Shown: one piece after another, positions 61,546-64,000 of the stretch
Numbering within the stretch: position 1 is the first letter of the stretch
Layout: every line of letters begins with the position of its first letter
Source: Undibacter mobilis
Lineage (GTDB): Bacteria > Pseudomonadota > Alphaproteobacteria > Rhizobiales > Xanthobacteraceae
Direction: 5' to 3'
NCBI RefSeq assembly: GCF_003367195.1
Contig: NZ_QRGO01000001.1
Location: 1,660,501 to 1,724,500, forward strand
Length of the DNA: 64,000 nucleotides
The notes under the pieces: generated by a model
Databases searched by the model: none
The model's input: the letters and a program-made list of their open reading frames with translations, nothing else
What the model was told of the DNA's origin: nothing
Position numbers and translations under genes: made by a program

Positions 61546-62487
61546 GTGCAGGTCGGCGTCGAGGCATCGAGTGAAAGCGGGCGCGGGTCCCTCGCCGATG
61601 CTTTGCTTGTCGGTGCTTACGATATCCACCGCCACGGCTATCCGGAAATGAGCCTCGACTGCCGGACGCGTTATTCCGATGTCGATAATCTTATCAGTTC
61701 GCGCGATGCCGGTTTCAAAGCGGTGGTGTTGAAGTCACACTTCTGGCCGACCGTCGGACGCGCATACCATTTGCGCAATCTCGTGCCGGGAATCGATATT
61801 ATCCCGTCCATCACGCTCAATCGGGTTGTCGGCGGCTTCGACCCGATTGCGGTGGAGTCGGCTGCGCTGCAGGGCGCGCGAGTCATGTGGTTTCCGACGT
61901 GGAGCGCTGCGAATGATATCGAGCGCGGCGGCATCAGCAGGCAAATCATGCCGGCTTATCTCAAGCGCACGAAGGATCTGCCGTCTGACTACGGCCTTCG
62001 CGTGACCGATGCCGGCGGCAAAGTCGGCAGTGATGTGCGTGAATGCCTTGCGGTTGCGGCCGAGCACGACATGCTGGTTTGTACCGGGCATATCTCGGCG
62101 CAGGAAAGCATAGCGCTTGCCGGCGCGATCAAAGACGCCGGCATCGAGCGCTTTGTGTTCACGCATCCCGACAGCGGTACCGTGGGCGCGACGCTTGAGC
62201 AGATTGACGAGATGGTCAGTCTCGGCGCTGTTTGCGAAGTCTGCGCCATCGGTTTCATGCCGCTCTACATGCGCATGCGTATCGCTGAGTTTGTCGCGCT
62301 CATCGAGCGCCTCGGCTCGGCAAAGATCGTTCTGACGTCTGACTATTTTTTCGACTGGTTCCCTCCCGCGAGCGAGGCCGTCAGGCTCGTGGTCGGCACA
62401 CTGCTTCAGTGCAATGTTTCGATCGATGCCATCAAGGACATGATCTGCCGAAATCCCGCGCGTCTCATTGGCGCGACGGGTTCTTGA
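61546..62487 (+). CDS. DUF6282 family amidohydrolase-like protein
   Basis: A 313-residue TIM-barrel-type protein. It has AYDIHRHGYPE near residue 28, a HxH-like metal motif, a lysine strand KAVVLKSHFWPT, VCTGHISAQES, VFTHPDSGT and a C-terminal aspartate in VLTSDYFFDW. These are the ligand positions of the amidohydrolase superfamily and fit DUF6282, whose substrate is unknown. It begins with TTG or GTG; the exact start is uncertain. It precedes a binding-protein gene by 49 bases. Confidence 0.75.
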   Translation: MQVGVEASSESGRGSLADALLVGAYDIHRHGYPEMSLDCRTRYSDVDNLISSRDAGFKAVVLKSHFWPTVGRAYHLRNLVPGIDIIPSITLNRVVGGFDPIAVESAALQGARVMWFPTWSAANDIERGGISRQIMPAYLKRTKDLPSDYGLRVTDAGGKVGSDVRECLAVAAEHDMLVCTGHISAQESIALAGAIKDAGIERFVFTHPDSGTVGATLEQIDEMVSLGAVCEVCAIGFMPLYMRMRIAEFVALIERLGSAKIVLTSDYFFDWFPPASEAVRLVVGTLLQCNVSIDAIKDMICRNPARLIGATGS

Positions 62488-62536
62488 AAGTTGCTGGTAA
62501 CGAGGGCGCTGGTGCCCAAGATAAAGAGGATTGAAC

Positions 62537-63511
62537 ATGAATAAGAGACATGGAAGCCGCAATGCGCTCTTGATTGCGGCCTGTATGGTTCCCCTGATCG
62601 GGGCCGCGCCGGCTCACGCCTTGGAGAAGGTGAAGGTCGCAGCGTCCTTCGTTGGCCTGTGGGACACCAGCCAGCCGACGTTCTGCAAGGAACGCGGCGA
62701 ATTCGAAAAGGCCGGTCTCGACGTCGAAATCGTGTCGACGCGTGGCGGTTCGGAAACCGTGCAGGCTGTGCTGGTTGGCGGAATGGACGTTGCTTACTCG
62801 CCGGGCGTTAACTCCGTGCTTGCCGCCACGAAGCAGGGCGCCAAGTTCAAGATCATCAGCTCGGAATTCGTTGGGCAGAACGACACGCTTTACTACGTCG
62901 ACGCCAACAGCCCGCTCAAGACCGCCAAGGATCTCGCCGGCAAGACGGTCGGCTTCCCGCGTCCAGGCTCAGCTTCGGAAATCGTTTTGTTCGATCTGAA
63001 GAAGCAGGCCGGCATCGACTTCAAAATGGTGGTCAGCGGCGGTCTCGATGCCACGCGCACGATGCTGAAAACCGGGCAGATCGACGCGGCCTACACGTTC
63101 CCTCCCTACGGCATGGACGCGATCGCGAAAAAGGAAATTCGCGTGCTCTTTGCCGGCGACGAAGTGCCTGGCCTCGCCGACGTCACCAATCGCGTCAACA
63201 TCGCCAGCATCGACTTCGTTACGAAGCGTCGCCCGGTGGCCGTCAAGTTCATGGAAACGCTCGATAAGTGCATCGACTGGGCCTATGCCAACCCGGCCGA
63301 GAGCGTGAAGATGTACGCGAAGATCAACAAGATCGACGAGAACATCGCAAAGATCGCCATGGGCTACTACAAGCGCGATGCTCTGGCCTGGGAGATGAAG
63401 AAATTCGATGTCGCCGTGCAGCGCGCCGTCGAGAACAAGTACATCGACAAGGCGCCGACGGCTGAGGAGCTCAAGGAGCTGATCGACGTCGTTTATCAGC
63501 CGAAGAAGTAA
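62537..63511 (+). CDS. ABC transporter substrate-binding protein (NitT/TauT, NMT1 type)
   Basis: A 324-residue periplasmic binding protein with a signal peptide ending APAHA, then VKVAASFVGLWDTSQPTFCK, GGSETVQAVLVGGMDVAYSP and DLAGKTVGFPRPGSASEIV, the NMT1/SsuA-like pattern. The ATG at 62537 has AAAGAGGA upstream. No permease or ATPase gene is seen within the window, so these may lie beyond the right edge. It follows the DUF6282 gene in the same direction. Confidence 0.9.
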   Translation: MNKRHGSRNALLIAACMVPLIGAAPAHALEKVKVAASFVGLWDTSQPTFCKERGEFEKAGLDVEIVSTRGGSETVQAVLVGGMDVAYSPGVNSVLAATKQGAKFKIISSEFVGQNDTLYYVDANSPLKTAKDLAGKTVGFPRPGSASEIVLFDLKKQAGIDFKMVVSGGLDATRTMLKTGQIDAAYTFPPYGMDAIAKKEIRVLFAGDEVPGLADVTNRVNIASIDFVTKRRPVAVKFMETLDKCIDWAYANPAESVKMYAKINKIDENIAKIAMGYYKRDALAWEMKKFDVAVQRAVENKYIDKAPTAEELKELIDVVYQPKK

Positions 63512-63557
63512 GTCGCGGAAAGCCCACTGCCTCAATCAGTTCCGAGTAACACTCAAG

Positions 63558-64000
63558 TGCTTCTTGAAGCCGATGTTCTGGTTGTAGGTGGCGGTTCCGC
63601 CGGATGTGTTCTGGCGGCCCGGTTGAGTGAAGATGTGGGCCGCAAGGTCATCCTGATCGAAGCAGGCAGGGACGTCAGTTCAACTGACGTCCCTGCCGAC
63701 ATTGCGAGTGGTTATCCGGGCAAGGCGTTTCTGAACCCGGTTTATAAGTGGGCCGGCCTGAAGGCCCGCCTCGGCATGACCCGCGCCAACGCTGCGGAAG
63801 CCCGAGCGCCCCGGATCTACGAGCAGGCGAAAGTGCTTGGCGGCGGCTCTTGTATTAACGCCATGGTCGCCAACCGCGGCGCGCCTGACGATTACGACGA
63901 GTGGCACGATCTCGGCGCCACTGGCTGGGGCTGGCAGAATGTGCTGCCGTATTTCCGCAAGCTCGAGACCGATCGCGATCTGAACGGTGACTTCCACGGC
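63558..64000 (+). CDS. GMC family oxidoreductase, N-terminal part
   Basis: The reading frame from GTG 63558 runs to the window edge (147 codons). It begins LLEADVLVVGGGSAGCVLAA, the FAD-binding GxGxxG motif, and continues with RIYEQAKVLGGGSCINAMVA and WHDLGATGWGWQNVLPYF, the GMC signature blocks of choline/alcohol dehydrogenases. It likely oxidises an alcohol in the same catabolic set. The C-terminal substrate and His/Asn catalytic region is outside the window. Confidence 0.85.

Noticed and set aside
1..64000. CRISPR array
   Set aside because: No series of regularly spaced short direct repeats was seen on either strand.

Overview
The window comes from a GC-rich alphaproteobacterial chromosome, most likely Hyphomicrobiales (Bradyrhizobium/Rhodopseudomonas/Pseudolabrys-like). 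The evidence is the conserved housekeeping neighbourhood (fmt, truA, dapE, dapD, then argB, engB, yidC, rnpA, rpmH), an HpnP-like B12/radical-SAM protein, many ABC and TRAP transporters, and dispersed GC-rich hairpin repeats. No rRNA operon and no CRISPR array were seen.

Region 1 (1-18.9 kb) is core chromosome. It holds tRNA/translation genes (fmt, truA), lysine/peptidoglycan precursor genes (dapD, dapE), a HupE/UreJ membrane protein, a DUF1989 protein, a four-gene polar amino-acid ABC transporter with a clear sigma-54 promoter, a HAD nucleotidase, a B12-radical-SAM protein, argB, the rpmH-rnpA-yidC-engB cluster, a sensor histidine kinase and tRNA-Arg(ACG).

Region 2 (18,924-45,244) is a 26 kb genomic island integrated in the 3' half of tRNA-Arg(ACG). 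A perfect 47-bp direct repeat of the tRNA 3' end marks both borders, and a P4-type integrase lies just inside the right border. The left part (19.2-28.8 kb) is A+T-richer accessory DNA. It contains a DUF927 ATPase, a two-gene set of restriction-nuclease-like proteins, a umuC tail scar, three HEPN (Rx4H) genes of which one is broken, and a protein with two GIY-YIG/T5orf172-like modules around a zinc ribbon. This is the best candidate for undescribed defence content. A second tyrosine recombinase and a tRNA-like structure sit at 28.8-29.7 kb. The middle part (29.8-38.2 kb) is host-like catabolic cargo: LysR regulator, SDR dehydrogenase, split transketolase, complete TRAP transporter and a full-length transketolase. 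The right part (38.4-45.1 kb) is the element backbone: an XRE/C-protein-like regulator with palindromic operators, DUF3768 and other small proteins, a possible replication origin, a primase-polymerase/SF3 helicase, an AlpA-like excisionase and the integrase.

Region 3 (45.5-64 kb) is a catabolic chromosomal region. A ten-gene minus-strand array runs from a molybdenum hydroxylase (large subunit fused to a CoxG-like domain, FAD subunit, 2Fe-2S subunit) through an acyl-CoA ligase and an enoyl-CoA hydratase to a Liv-type ABC importer, with an AraC regulator upstream. This suggests uptake, CoA activation and hydroxylation of an aromatic or heterocyclic acid. After a decayed dctM remnant come an FAD oxidoreductase, a class II aldolase, a D-2-hydroxyacid dehydrogenase, a DUF6282 protein, a NitT/TauT-type binding protein and the start of a GMC oxidoreductase, probably a second catabolic set.
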